64,000 nucleotides of DNA from Alloactinosynnema sp. L-07 (GTDB taxonomy: Bacteria > Actinomycetota > Actinomycetes > Mycobacteriales > Pseudonocardiaceae), in NCBI RefSeq assembly GCF_900070365.1, contig NZ_LN850107.1, positions 3,472,001 to 3,536,000 on the forward strand, in the 5' to 3' direction. The position numbers and the translations under genes were made by a program. The notes under the pieces were generated by a model, which worked only from the letters and a program-made list of their open reading frames with translations, searched no databases and was not told the DNA's origin. Shown here one piece after another: positions 10,801-18,336 of the stretch (position 1 is the stretch's first letter; each line of letters opens with the position of its first letter).

Positions 10801-13800
10801 GGCGTTGAGGTAGTAGGCGTAGCCGCGGTAGCTCCACCGGCCCAGCCACCGCGCGGTGCGGATGATGTTGCCGCGCGCGTCGGTGTCGGTGTAGGTCGTC
10901 CAGCCCAGCGGATCGATCGTCTTGTGGACGAATCCGTTGGCGTTGTACTCCCACTTGGTCGAGCCGAGCGCGTCGCGGCGCTCCTTGATCCGGTTGCCGT
11001 TCTCGGTGTCGTAGGTATAGGTGATGTCGCTGCGCACGCTCGACCGCAGCGTGACCGAGCGGACCTTGTCGCCGACGACCGGCAGGTCAAGATTCCAGGT
11101 CGCGCTCGCGCGGTCGGTCAGCGAGGTCACGCGCCCGCCCTGCCCGTCGTAGCCGACCTGGGTGGCCACGAAGCCACCGGGCTCGGTGACCTTGCTCAGC
11201 CGGTGGGTCGGCGCACGCAGCCGGTGGTGGGCCCGCACCGCGTTGGCGCCGAGGGCGTGCTGGTAGAACGCGACCTCGTCGATCGACCCGGTGAACGGGA
11301 AGTACCCGGCGGGCGCGTCGGGCCACACGTTCGTCCAACCGTTGCCCACCAACACCTTCGGCATGAAGTCGTGGTGCACGGGACGCCCGGTGATCTGGCC
11401 GATCTGCTGCCCGTCGAGCCACAGGGTGTGGGTGTCCACGGCCGCCGACAACACCACGTGGTGCCACTGGCCGTCATCGACCCGGCCCGCGGACACCATC
11501 TGCGCGCTGCCGGTGGTCGTCCAGAGGTTACCGCGCAGCTTGCCGCCGTTGGCGACGTAGAGCAGCGGCGTGTACATCGTCGGCGGCGTGCCCATGTCGG
11601 TGTTCTGCTCGGTGGCGAGCACGCCCGCCTTGCCGGGCTCGGCCTTGAACCACATCTCCACGCCGAAGGCCATGGACTTGCTGAGCAGCTCGGACGGCGC
11701 GGAGACGGTCGAGCCACTGGCGGCGTCGAACGTGGCGCCGAAGTCGGTCGACCCGCCGATCGCGCCCGGCTGCCCCTGGGCGACGTTCTGGTAAGTGCCG
11801 TTGCCCTCGCCGGTGGTGCGGGCGGCCTGGTTGTTGGCCGTGGAGCCGCTCGCCTCACCCAGCGTCCAGTAGGCGGCCGGGTTGTCGTCCAACACCGCCG
11901 AGCGGTAGTGCGCGGACTCGGTGTAGTCGTAGGCGGTGCACCCGTTCGGGTCGTGCGGCAGACACGCGCTGGTCAGCCGGTCCCCGGCGTAGGTGTAGGC
12001 CCAGGTCGGCGCGGCGGCCCCGACGGCGGGCGGGTCGGCCGCGATCGCGGTGACGTGCCCGCCTGCCCAGGTCAGGCGCAGCGCCCGGCCGGTGATGTCA
12101 TCCTTGATCGTCGACACCTGGGTCGAGGTGCCGTCGTAGACCAGCGACTGGGTGTTTCCCGAGGCGTCGACGACCTTGGTGAGCCTGCCCACGGTGTCGA
12201 ACACCCGGCGGGTGCCGGTCGCGTCGCGCACGGTCGAGTCGGTCGCGGTGCGCACCAGGGTCAGGTTCACCCCGGGCGGAGGGGCGAAGGTGCCGTCGGC
12301 GTTGCGGCCGAACCGCAACTGCAGCCCCGTGGCCAGGGTGGCTACCACGTTGCCCGAGCCGTCACCGTCGTCGACCAGGCGCTGGTCGAGCGAGGTCGTC
12401 CAGCCCGCGCCGAAGGCGCCGGTGACGCGCGGGTCCTGCGAGTTGTAGGTGCGGCGCACCGACAGCGGCGGGCCAGGCACCGACACCTGCGCGTCGAGCA
12501 CCCCGGCGCCGAAGTTGCCCGCCTGTGGGTTCACCCCGGCCAGGTCGCCGCCGTCGGCGGTGCCCACCAGTCGCGAGGTGATCTGCGGCTGCGGCACCAC
12601 CGGGGTAAGGTGGAAGGGGCCGAGTTTGTCGCTCTCGCTGTTGTTGTCCGAGAGCTTGACGTACCAGTGGCCGCCGTCGCTCCACCGGAATGGTCCATTC
12701 GCGACAGTCCAGTTGGGCTGGTCCTGCCAACCGGAGTTCGCGCAGCGCACCGGCGCGTTCGACGGCCCGCCGCACGCCTCGAACCAGTACTTCTTCCCCG
12801 TGTTCGGCCAGTTGTCCGGGTCGCTGTAGGCCGCCCACAGCGTCGGGCGCAGCGAGTCGACGGTGGCGTTGTTCGCCGGGTGGTGTGCGGTGATCGTCGG
12901 CGGTGTGTTCGGCACGGTGAACGTCGCCTCGAACCGCGGCACATCCCCGAACGGGGCGTACGCGCACCCACTGGAGCACAGCGCCCCCGACTGCGCCATG
13001 CCCAGCACCGTCCGGTAGGTGCCCGGCGGCAGCATCGGCACCTTCACATCGATCTTGACCGTCTGGTGCGGGCCGGTCGCCGACGGCACGTTGAACTGGC
13101 TGTAGTTCACCAGGCCGGACGAACCGAGCTTGGAGATCATCTCCTCGCCCGCGCCGTTGTAGATCGACTGCCGCAGCACGTAGGTGCTCGCGCCGCTGCT
13201 CGCGGTCGGCCAGGTGCTCACGCCCCAGTTGGTGGCGTTGACCGGCAGCACGCCGTCGGTCGTCCCGGTCACCTGCGTGGTGAACCCGCCGGTCGCCAGC
13301 GCGTAGGACGCGCCCTCCACCGAGTAGCTGATGTCGAGGAAAGGCACGTTGCCCGCCTGCGGCGACTGCGCCGAGGAGAATCGCTTCCAGCCGTAGGAGT
13401 CGGAGTACGACGCGCCGAGGCGGAAGCCGTGGAACGCTTCCACGCCGTGCACCCAGCGGGTCATGGGCTCGGTGAGCAGCGGGATGGTCAGCCAGGCCGC
13501 CGTGGTGCCGTAGGAGGCGTTGATCACGCCGACGGACGACCAGTCGAACGCCGGGCCCGGCCAGCGGTCGACCTCGGTGCCCCACGGCTGGGTCACTCGG
13601 AACACGTACAGGTCGCGCGCGCTGGGCGGGCAGCAATACGAGTAGATCTCGTGCACGTTCAGCGAGGCGCCGAGGATCTGGTGGTTGCGCAGACTGTTGA
13701 ATGCCTCGTTGAAGTGCAGGTAGGACGCCGCGACGTGGCCGCCGCCGTCCCAGGTGCCCGCCTTCAGCTCGGTCTCCCACGCGCTCACGCCCGGGGTGGC

Positions 13801-14895
13801 GTTCGACATGACATACGTGTCGTCGGCGTCGACGTTGTCGCGCAGGGTCGGGTCGACATAGACCGGGAACACGCGCGCCTTGTCGGCCAGCCACGCCGCG
13901 TCGATCTCCACCCGCAGCCGGGTGCGGCCCTGCTCCTTGGTCACGCTGTACCGCACGCCGTTGGACCGGGCACCCTCGCCAGAGCGCGGGTCGATCGCCG
14001 AGTCGGTCATGAACCCGGGCGGGATCAGCCCCTCGACCACGCCTTTCGGCGACACGAACCGCACCGCGCCGGTCTTCGGGTCCACCTCGGCGCGCAGTCC
14101 GCCGGTCAGCTTCAGCGTGAAGTCCCACACCGTCGGCGCGTTCGCCGAGTGCAGGACGATGTCCTCCTTGACGCCCCAGCCTGCCGTGGTGAACTCCAGG
14201 TCGGCGCCGGGCCGGATGCCGCGGAACTTCGCCTTGCCCTGCCCGTGCCCACCCGCGTCGACGGCCACGTCGGCGGACTGCTCCAGGCCGAGTTCGACCC
14301 GGCCCGACGCCAGGTCCATCGCCACCAGGGCGGCGTCCGAACCCCGGCCCGCGATGTCGACTTTGGACCCGTGCTTGGGCCGGGCCCGACCGTCGGCGCC
14401 CCGCACGAGGGCGGTGTCGATCGGCGCGAGCTTGCCGTCGGCGCCCTTCTTGTACCGCTCACCGGCGTACACCCGGCGCGTGCGGGTCCCGTCGGGGTTG
14501 GCGAACTCGGTGGTGGTCGTGGTGCGCTTGGCGGTGTCCTCAGTGGAGCGGTTCGGGTCGAACCCGCCGAACCGCTTCGGCACCTCGCTGACCGTCGCGC
14601 GCACATCGGCCCCGGGAATGGCGGGGTCGGCGGCCGGAACCCGCGCCCCGACCACCTCCGGGCGGGTGTTGGGCGCGGGTTCGCTGGTCTGCGGCTCGCC
14701 GCCGGTGACCTCGTGGCCGCGGCCCGCGCCGTGGCCCGCCACCTGGCTCGGCCGGTCGGTGCTCGCGCCGGCCGGAAGCCCACGCTGCGCCGCAGCCGAG
14801 GACGCGAACACGGGCAAGCCGGTGACGCTCAACGCGACAGCGAGGACGACGACCAGCATCCGCTCGCGCGAGGACGCGCGCGAAGAAGCCCCCAT
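4876..14895 (-). CDS. Giant secreted RHS/YD-repeat polymorphic toxin with LamG, HINT and PD-(D/E)XK-like tip
   Basis: 3339 aa, ATG at 14895 with GGAG 6 nt upstream. Order of parts: Sec signal peptide (MLVVVLAVALSVTGLPVFAS); a DNRLRE-like beta domain (~350-460); PREDICTED surface beta domains; RHS/YD repeats; a LamG/concanavalin-like domain (~1005-1220); more YD repeats with a galactose-binding-like insert; the RHS-associated core (YDPSQSVFVSRD, ~2748); one membrane helix (~2772-2800); a Pro/Gly/Thr linker with a run of nine prolines; a pre-toxin HINT domain (CKPGKSFIPGTGVLMADGT to VLVHNSG, ~3082-3227); and a ~110-aa tip. The tip has D...(D)GGVLWEEKSA, a PD-(D/E)XK-like arrangement, so a nuclease toxin released by HINT autoproteolysis is likely. 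The coupled downstream gene is the probable antitoxin. Confidence 0.9.
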   Translation of the reverse strand: MGASSRASSRERMLVVVLAVALSVTGLPVFASSAAAQRGLPAGASTDRPSQVAGHGAGRGHEVTGGEPQTSEPAPNTRPEVVGARVPAADPAIPGADVRATVSEVPKRFGGFDPNRSTEDTAKRTTTTTEFANPDGTRTRRVYAGERYKKGADGKLAPIDTALVRGADGRARPKHGSKVDIAGRGSDAALVAMDLASGRVELGLEQSADVAVDAGGHGQGKAKFRGIRPGADLEFTTAGWGVKEDIVLHSANAPTVWDFTLKLTGGLRAEVDPKTGAVRFVSPKGVVEGLIPPGFMTDSAIDPRSGEGARSNGVRYSVTKEQGRTRLRVEIDAAWLADKARVFPVYVDPTLRDNVDADDTYVMSNATPGVSAWETELKAGTWDGGGHVAASYLHFNEAFNSLRNHQILGASLNVHEIYSYCCPPSARDLYVFRVTQPWGTEVDRWPGPAFDWSSVGVINASYGTTAAWLTIPLLTEPMTRWVHGVEAFHGFRLGASYSDSYGWKRFSSAQSPQAGNVPFLDISYSVEGASYALATGGFTTQVTGTTDGVLPVNATNWGVSTWPTASSGASTYVLRQSIYNGAGEEMISKLGSSGLVNYSQFNVPSATGPHQTVKIDVKVPMLPPGTYRTVLGMAQSGALCSSGCAYAPFGDVPRFEATFTVPNTPPTITAHHPANNATVDSLRPTLWAAYSDPDNWPNTGKKYWFEACGGPSNAPVRCANSGWQDQPNWTVANGPFRWSDGGHWYVKLSDNNSESDKLGPFHLTPVVPQPQITSRLVGTADGGDLAGVNPQAGNFGAGVLDAQVSVPGPPLSVRRTYNSQDPRVTGAFGAGWTTSLDQRLVDDGDGSGNVVATLATGLQLRFGRNADGTFAPPPGVNLTLVRTATDSTVRDATGTRRVFDTVGRLTKVVDASGNTQSLVYDGTSTQVSTIKDDITGRALRLTWAGGHVTAIAADPPAVGAAAPTWAYTYAGDRLTSACLPHDPNGCTAYDYTESAHYRSAVLDDNPAAYWTLGEASGSTANNQAARTTGEGNGTYQNVAQGQPGAIGGSTDFGATFDAASGSTVSAPSELLSKSMAFGVEMWFKAEPGKAGVLATEQNTDMGTPPTMYTPLLYVANGGKLRGNLWTTTGSAQMVSAGRVDDGQWHHVVLSAAVDTHTLWLDGQQIGQITGRPVHHDFMPKVLVGNGWTNVWPDAPAGYFPFTGSIDEVAFYQHALGANAVRAHHRLRAPTHRLSKVTEPGGFVATQVGYDGQGGRVTSLTDRASATWNLDLPVVGDKVRSVTLRSSVRSDITYTYDTENGNRIKERRDALGSTKWEYNANGFVHKTIDPLGWTTYTDTDARGNIIRTARWLGRWSYRGYAYYLNAADPLDPRNDTLLWQTNGQGWGHEEAHKTSYEVDAAGRVVKVTYPKPSGVTTSPVETHAYANGTETSVDGGKVPAGKLLRHTDTRGGITQYYYWKTGDFGSVVDPVNLRHEHGYDALGRVTQRTASMKVDGAWVYTGTTSYEYNALSQVTKTTEPSVTNTVTGVAHQRVSTVKYDAAARRAEETVSDAVGGDAPRTTKYGYDPAGRLTSVTGPDNTVTRQEWDAAGDRVKTIDAGGRVLEHRYDDRHLLTETTAVGAGVDPLDAASTRLVVESRAYDVLGRVASVVDAQGRERKLTYHGNGPLNREILVKRNAQGVATEETLAWRNYDHAGNVADFWSRFASSHTFVYDDANLLQAEVDDSGFLRRGATYVRDAAGNVISERKHTGIAFQSLSAHANSMDPGQPDTSQIDGVGARFADNDKSWTYRFQLPTPSNSLSGATRSYTSMKVALRLSNQYLVEGSADGVTWTELARETRPITDTSNLAEHVFDLAPFMANKLPRVRVRDAKPADGWGGRVSSVRLEAAEAAAPTNSTRYEYDAANRQTAIVVENPGATPAELRSVITRDPRGKIVAGTDPAGATTDYTYDAVGRMVSTTQPAVDTWVAGVRTPGTRAANTVGYNAYGDVTEQRDPLGSVTRTQVDALGRPTSVTSPDYTQPGGATLTATATTRYDERGLPVEAIDPRGGVSTVAYDYFGRPTSRTQPDPDGTGPAQAPVSTLAYDRVGQVLRVTDATGAVVESTYDALGNPLTNTRAERVDGQTVYFTTNHERNSKGWLTKTTTPTGVQTRFGYNQVGELSDVTGPDGVVTWMQYDHAGRLLDRMVGDRQGISLRYDAAGRLVKETDHTATGWAGFSAPLRTRTYGYDAASRRTETLSAEGRRTQWGYDAAGRTTAITQFATANDPVTVQLGYDAAGHRTRMVDGNGKATDYTYTRWGALESIIEPATAAHTAASNRTWTTTYDVAGRPVKDALPGGVTVERAFDGLGRLTGETGAGTVAATAPKSLSYDAAGRITRFSGPGGDTTVTWNDRGLLTGTSGGSGTASFAYDGDGRMVNRTDKTGTTTFGYDTAGRLASTADPLTGRTLSYGYDSLSRITSVGYGAGAATRGFEYDDLSRVTGEKLAKPDGTVTTSTAYAYDRDDLMTGKTVAGLTGAGGNTYAYDGLGRLASWLGPDGDQRTYGWDKASNRTTVTSASGTVTSTFDARNRLLSTSGPSVPTVTNTYKARGVLASTETPAGLAEYQFDAFERLTSATKGGASAAYAYDALDRLVTRNGAAFSYAGLANDPVAMPSGGGESLISRDAGGAPVSDRTSGGTTRSVLTEAGHGDVTGAFDPATGLPVASTAFTPFGDPASVSGERPALGYQAGYTDPLTGHVNAHARWYDPSQSVFVSRDTWTLEPSPVAQANRYTYGNGSPMSHSDPSGHLVWFVPVILVVIGTGAAVGTGAVIANQMKPSQSTVYVPWCTYAGGCGNNRTQADNDFRQSERNSLTPPTPNPGTKPTGTKPNGTKPGGTKGGNNGSGKPSGTPGKAAPPPPPPPPPVAVVNNNKQTPRPSTTQTLPNTNRPNPSAPPTGTPVVVTGLAGQPVVGYLVTDANGSEAADCGARCQIANGIFSLGEYAFNAGADVVGVGVNALECTVGLLENSQPCKDNINSVVGTVDYALSDPLGYGGSVLDGATKDVRDKWNSGNYGGAVGASLGMLGDLLLGSHGAGNARHLDAPSCKPGKSFIPGTGVLMADGTTKRIEDIRPGDKVAAADPETGERGAREVTATRVDSDLKRLVRITVDGGAVVTATDGHPFWSPGRSEWVRADELRPGDDLLTSDGRQVLVFGTQLRYQNATVHNFTVADLHTYHVLAGDTPVLVHNSGCEELDGQREYDVFDPDTGNKITDIDHFDGGVLWEEKSAFYADDSWMVKQVDVKLANYLKAREHVPGYENAPIGFRFTSSQMDPRFRSALEAHFDALRTAYPDLDLRLEFTG

Positions 14896-14960
14896 GATTC
14901 TCCAAACCCCAGAGCGAGCACACCCGCGCCCGCGACGCGACACATTCTGACGACGCACTC

Positions 14961-15000
14961 TGATGTCGCAAATACGCCAGATGGCGCAAACGTGATGTCG
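14961..15000. promoter_or_regulatory. Operator-like palindrome centred between direct repeats in the divergent promoter region
   Basis: The 233-bp gap 14896-15128 separates the divergent RHS toxin and carboxypeptidase genes. Within it CGCCAGATGGCG (14975-14986) is a perfect palindrome. Two copies of TGATGTCG (14961-14968 and 14993-15000) flank it at exactly equal distance. GATGTCGCAAA / GATGGCGCAAA also occur as direct repeats. The symmetry suggests a regulator binding site serving one or both genes. No -10/-35 pair was assigned. Confidence 0.45.
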
Positions 15001-15128
15001 TCAGTGTTGGTCAATCGGTGACTCAATCCGCACCCAGATGGGGTCCAAAGGCCCATAAACCTGGCCGCCTGCGGGCGTAGCCTCCGCCGTGGACTTGCGC
15101 TAAGCACGCACGGTCGAAAGGTGACGCC

Positions 15129-18100
15129 ATGAAGCGGACCGCGGTCATCCTGTCCACTCTCGCCCTGGTGTTCTCCGGTGTGGTGATGCCGCCCGCCCAA
15201 GCCGCTCCCACGTCGGAATCGCTGGAGGTCTACAACGTCCTGACGTCCCCCGAGACGGCGGGCGAGCTAGCCAGGGATGGCCTCGACGTGGTGGCCGCGC
15301 GGACAGTGGGCGACCAGGTCGAAGTCGAGGTCGTGCTGGCCGACAGCGAGCGTGACCGGCTGGTCGGGCGGGGGCTCGACGTCAAGGTGAAGCGCACCAA
15401 GGACGGCAAGTCCACCCGGCAGTTGGCCGCCGAGCAGGCGGCGAACGGGTTCACCGTGTGGCGGTCCTACGACGAGCCCGGCGGGATCCGCGACCAGATC
15501 TACGCGCTGGCGCGGGCCAATAGGAACCTGGTCAAGCTGGAAGTGCTGGGGCACACCGGGCAGGGCCGCGAGATCATCGCGGTCAAGGTCACCCAAGGTG
15601 CGCCGGGAATCGCCGACGGGAGTCGGCCCGCGGTGCTGTATTCGTCCACACAGCACGCGCGGGAGTGGATCAGCACCGAGGTCAACCGCAGGCTGCTCAA
15701 CCACTACGTCGACCGATTCAAGGCCAACGATCCCGAGATCAAGCGGCTGCTCAAGGACACCGAGCTCTGGTTCATCCTGGTGGCCAACCCCGACGGCTAC
15801 CAGTACTCGTTCGACGCCGAGCGGCTGTGGCGCAAGAACCTCAGGGACAACGACAACAACGGCGTGACGACCGTCGGTGACGGCGTCGACCCGAACCGCA
15901 ACTTCAACGAGCACTGGAACTACGACGCCGAAGGGTCGTCGTCGGCCACGTCCAGTGAGACCTACCGCGGGGCGAACGCGGCCTCCGAGCCCGAGACCCG
16001 GGCCATGGCCGGGCTGCTGGACCGGATCAAGCCGAAGTTCCAGTCCAACTGGCACTCGGCGGGCGAGTGGATCCTCTACCCGCAGGGCTGGCAGACCGGC
16101 ACCCCCGAGGCGGACAACCCGATCTACGTGGCGCTGGCGGGCACCGACGCCAACCCCGCGATCGCCGGGTTCGACCCCGGCATCAGCTCCGACGAGCTGT
16201 ACGTGACCAACGGCGAGACCACCGACTACGCCGACACCAGCGCCGGAACCGTCGCGTTCACCCCGGAACTCAGCGAGGGCTGCGAGGGTTGCGGCTTCGT
16301 GTTCCCCGACGACCCGGCACTCGTGGAGGCCCAGTTCCAGCGGACACTGCCGTTCGCGCTGTCGCTGGCCCGCTCGGCGCCCGACCCGGCCAACCCGAAG
16401 TCCGCGGTCGGCATCACCGCCGCGCCGTTCTACCTCGACCAGGCCGACATCGACCCGGAGAACGGCCCACTGTCCATGATGGACTTTACCTTCGACGTCT
16501 CCTATGGCGACCCGCAGCAGGTGCGGGTCCTGGCGAAGAAGTCCCTCGGCGCCGTCACGGCGAAGTGGGAGATCGACGGCGTCACGCACAGCGCGCCGAC
16601 GACCGAGTGGACCGGCGGCGAGCGCTACGGCGTCGGCAACGCGAACTACTACCACGTGGTCAGCGGCGAGGTCACCGGGACGAGTCCGGGTGACAAGGTG
16701 AAGGTGTGGTTCGAGGGCGGCGGCGCGACCAGCCCGTCGTTCGAGTACCAGGCCGTCGCCGAGACCGGCGACCGCGTGCTCGTGCTCGCGGCCGAGGACT
16801 ACACCGGCGCGTCCCCGCCCATGCCCGGGGTGACGAGCCCGCAGTTCCTGTCGTACTACACCGACGCGCTGACCGCTTCGGGGATCAGCCACGACGTGTA
16901 CGACGTCGACGCCAACGGCCGCGTCGCGCCGGACGCGCTCGGCGTGCTCAGCCACTACGACGCCGTCGTCTGGTACACCGGCAACGACGTCATCACCCGA
17001 GAACTCGGATGGGGCCCGGGCAACGCGTCGAGCCTGGCCCAGACCGAGCTGTTCGAGATCCGCGACTACCTCAACGAGGGCGGGAAGGTGCTCTACACCG
17101 GCAAGTTCGCCGGGCACCAGTACGCCACCGGCCACGGCACCATGCTCTACGACCCGTTCGAGAACGCCCAGTGCCGCGCCGACCCGGCGATCCAGGCCCG
17201 CTGCCGCCCGCTCAGCGGCGCGGGCGACAACATCAACGACGTCATCGAGTACTGGTTCGGCGCGTCGACGATCAACGAGGACGCCGGAACCGATCCGGAC
17301 ACCGGCGATCCGTTCGACGTCAAGGGCGTCTCCGACCCGTACACCGGGCTCGCGTTGAGCCTCAACGGCGCCGACAGCGCGCAGAACCAGAACCACACCG
17401 CGTCGTTCCTGACCACCAGTGGCCTGCTCCCGGTCGGCCAGTACCCGCAGTTCGCGAGCACCGTGGCCGCGGGCTGGGACCGCCCCGGCGGTCCGTTCGC
17501 CCCGCACACCGGCGACTTCTACGTCTATTCCCAGATCGGTGACATCTCCTACAAGCGGCTGACCCGAACCCTGGCCGTCCCGGCGGGCGGCGCCCAACTC
17601 TCGTTCTGGACGTCGTACGACACCGAACCCGCGTGGGACCACCTGTTCGTCGAGGCCCGAACGGCGGGCGGCGACAACTGGACCACGCTGCCCGACCTCA
17701 ACGGCCACACCACCGCGGACCCGGGCGAGAGCTGCCTGGCCGGGTGGCGCGACCTGCACCCGCACCTCGACCGCTACCAGACCCTCAACCCGGACGGCAC
17801 CTGTTCGCCGACCGGCGCGGGCGGCGTGTGGAACTCGTCCTCCGGCAGTTCGCACGGCTGGCAGCAGTGGAATGTCGACCTGGCCGCCTACGCGGGTCAG
17901 TCGGTGGAGATCTCGATCGCCTACGCCAGTGACTGGTCGATCCAGGGCCTCGGCGCCTTCATCGACGACATCGTCATGACGACCGGCGAGGGAACGACCT
18001 CCTTCGAGACCGGCCTGGACGGCTGGGCGGCGACCGGCCCGGCCGCGGGCAGCGCCCCCAACCCGAACAACTTCATCCGAGCCACCGCCGCGGGCTTCCC

Positions 18101-18221
18101 CGAGGGCGCCGTCGTGGCCACCGCCGACACCCTCTACTTCGGATTCGGCTTCGAGGGCATCAGCGGCGCCGCCGTGCGGAACGAGGTGATGGACCGCGCC
18201 ATCGAGTACCTGATCAACTAG
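15129..18221 (+). CDS. Secreted M14-family zinc carboxypeptidase with C-terminal accessory domains
   Basis: 1030 aa, ATG with GAAAGG ribosome site. It has a Sec signal peptide (KRTAVILSTLALVFSG...PAQA) and a propeptide-like segment (~30-105). The M14 catalytic domain shows zinc ligands H176 and E179 (QHAREW), H309 (NWHSAGEW), substrate-binding DPNRNF (R257) and catalytic Glu E380 (FTPELSEG). The remaining ~600 residues resemble the beta-rich, MAM/immune-inhibitor-A-like regions found on some actinobacterial M14 proteins. It should remove C-terminal residues from extracellular peptides. The final 13 codons are repeated downstream (see 18179-18288). Confidence 0.92.
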   Translation: MKRTAVILSTLALVFSGVVMPPAQAAPTSESLEVYNVLTSPETAGELARDGLDVVAARTVGDQVEVEVVLADSERDRLVGRGLDVKVKRTKDGKSTRQLAAEQAANGFTVWRSYDEPGGIRDQIYALARANRNLVKLEVLGHTGQGREIIAVKVTQGAPGIADGSRPAVLYSSTQHAREWISTEVNRRLLNHYVDRFKANDPEIKRLLKDTELWFILVANPDGYQYSFDAERLWRKNLRDNDNNGVTTVGDGVDPNRNFNEHWNYDAEGSSSATSSETYRGANAASEPETRAMAGLLDRIKPKFQSNWHSAGEWILYPQGWQTGTPEADNPIYVALAGTDANPAIAGFDPGISSDELYVTNGETTDYADTSAGTVAFTPELSEGCEGCGFVFPDDPALVEAQFQRTLPFALSLARSAPDPANPKSAVGITAAPFYLDQADIDPENGPLSMMDFTFDVSYGDPQQVRVLAKKSLGAVTAKWEIDGVTHSAPTTEWTGGERYGVGNANYYHVVSGEVTGTSPGDKVKVWFEGGGATSPSFEYQAVAETGDRVLVLAAEDYTGASPPMPGVTSPQFLSYYTDALTASGISHDVYDVDANGRVAPDALGVLSHYDAVVWYTGNDVITRELGWGPGNASSLAQTELFEIRDYLNEGGKVLYTGKFAGHQYATGHGTMLYDPFENAQCRADPAIQARCRPLSGAGDNINDVIEYWFGASTINEDAGTDPDTGDPFDVKGVSDPYTGLALSLNGADSAQNQNHTASFLTTSGLLPVGQYPQFASTVAAGWDRPGGPFAPHTGDFYVYSQIGDISYKRLTRTLAVPAGGAQLSFWTSYDTEPAWDHLFVEARTAGGDNWTTLPDLNGHTTADPGESCLAGWRDLHPHLDRYQTLNPDGTCSPTGAGGVWNSSSGSSHGWQQWNVDLAAYAGQSVEISIAYASDWSIQGLGAFIDDIVMTTGEGTTSFETGLDGWAATGPAAGSAPNPNNFIRATAAGFPEGAVVATADTLYFGFGFEGISGAAVRNEVMDRAIEYLIN

Positions 18222-18288
18222 ACGCGTTCGCCCGAGTCTCGCTGAACGAGGTGATGGATCGAGCGATCGAGTACCTGATCAACTAGAC
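18179..18288 (+). repeat. Duplicated 3' end of the M14 carboxypeptidase gene
   Basis: The 45 bp at 18179-18223, which encode NEVMDRAIEYLIN and the stop, recur at 18244-18288. There are only three mismatches: GAC/GAT, CGC/CGA and GCC/GCG. All three are at third codon positions and synonymous, so both copies encode the same peptide and stop. The second copy is a fragment with no gene attached. Confidence 0.9.
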
Positions 18289-18294
18289 CATTTC

Positions 18295-18336
18295 GACGCT
18301 GGACGGGGTCACCTGCGGGTGATCTCGTCCAGCGTC
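18295..18336. terminator. Hairpin between convergent carboxypeptidase and GGDEF-EAL genes
   Basis: An 11-bp perfect stem (GACGCTGGACG, 18295-18305, with CGTCCAGCGTC, 18326-18336) encloses a smaller stem TCACC/GGTGA (18309-18322). It overlaps the last codons of the minus-strand gene. It probably terminates one or both convergent transcripts; there is no strong U-tract. Confidence 0.5.

Noticed and set aside
6600..12500. Apparent internal tandem repeats at the DNA level
   Set aside because: They reflect YD/RHS protein repeats, not a CRISPR array or satellite; spacing and sequence vary.
9619..15021. Very long plus-strand open frame antisense to the RHS toxin
   Set aside because: Arg/Val/Gly-rich composition typical of a GC-rich shadow frame, no domain, and the opposite strand encodes a clear RHS protein with signal peptide and ribosome site.
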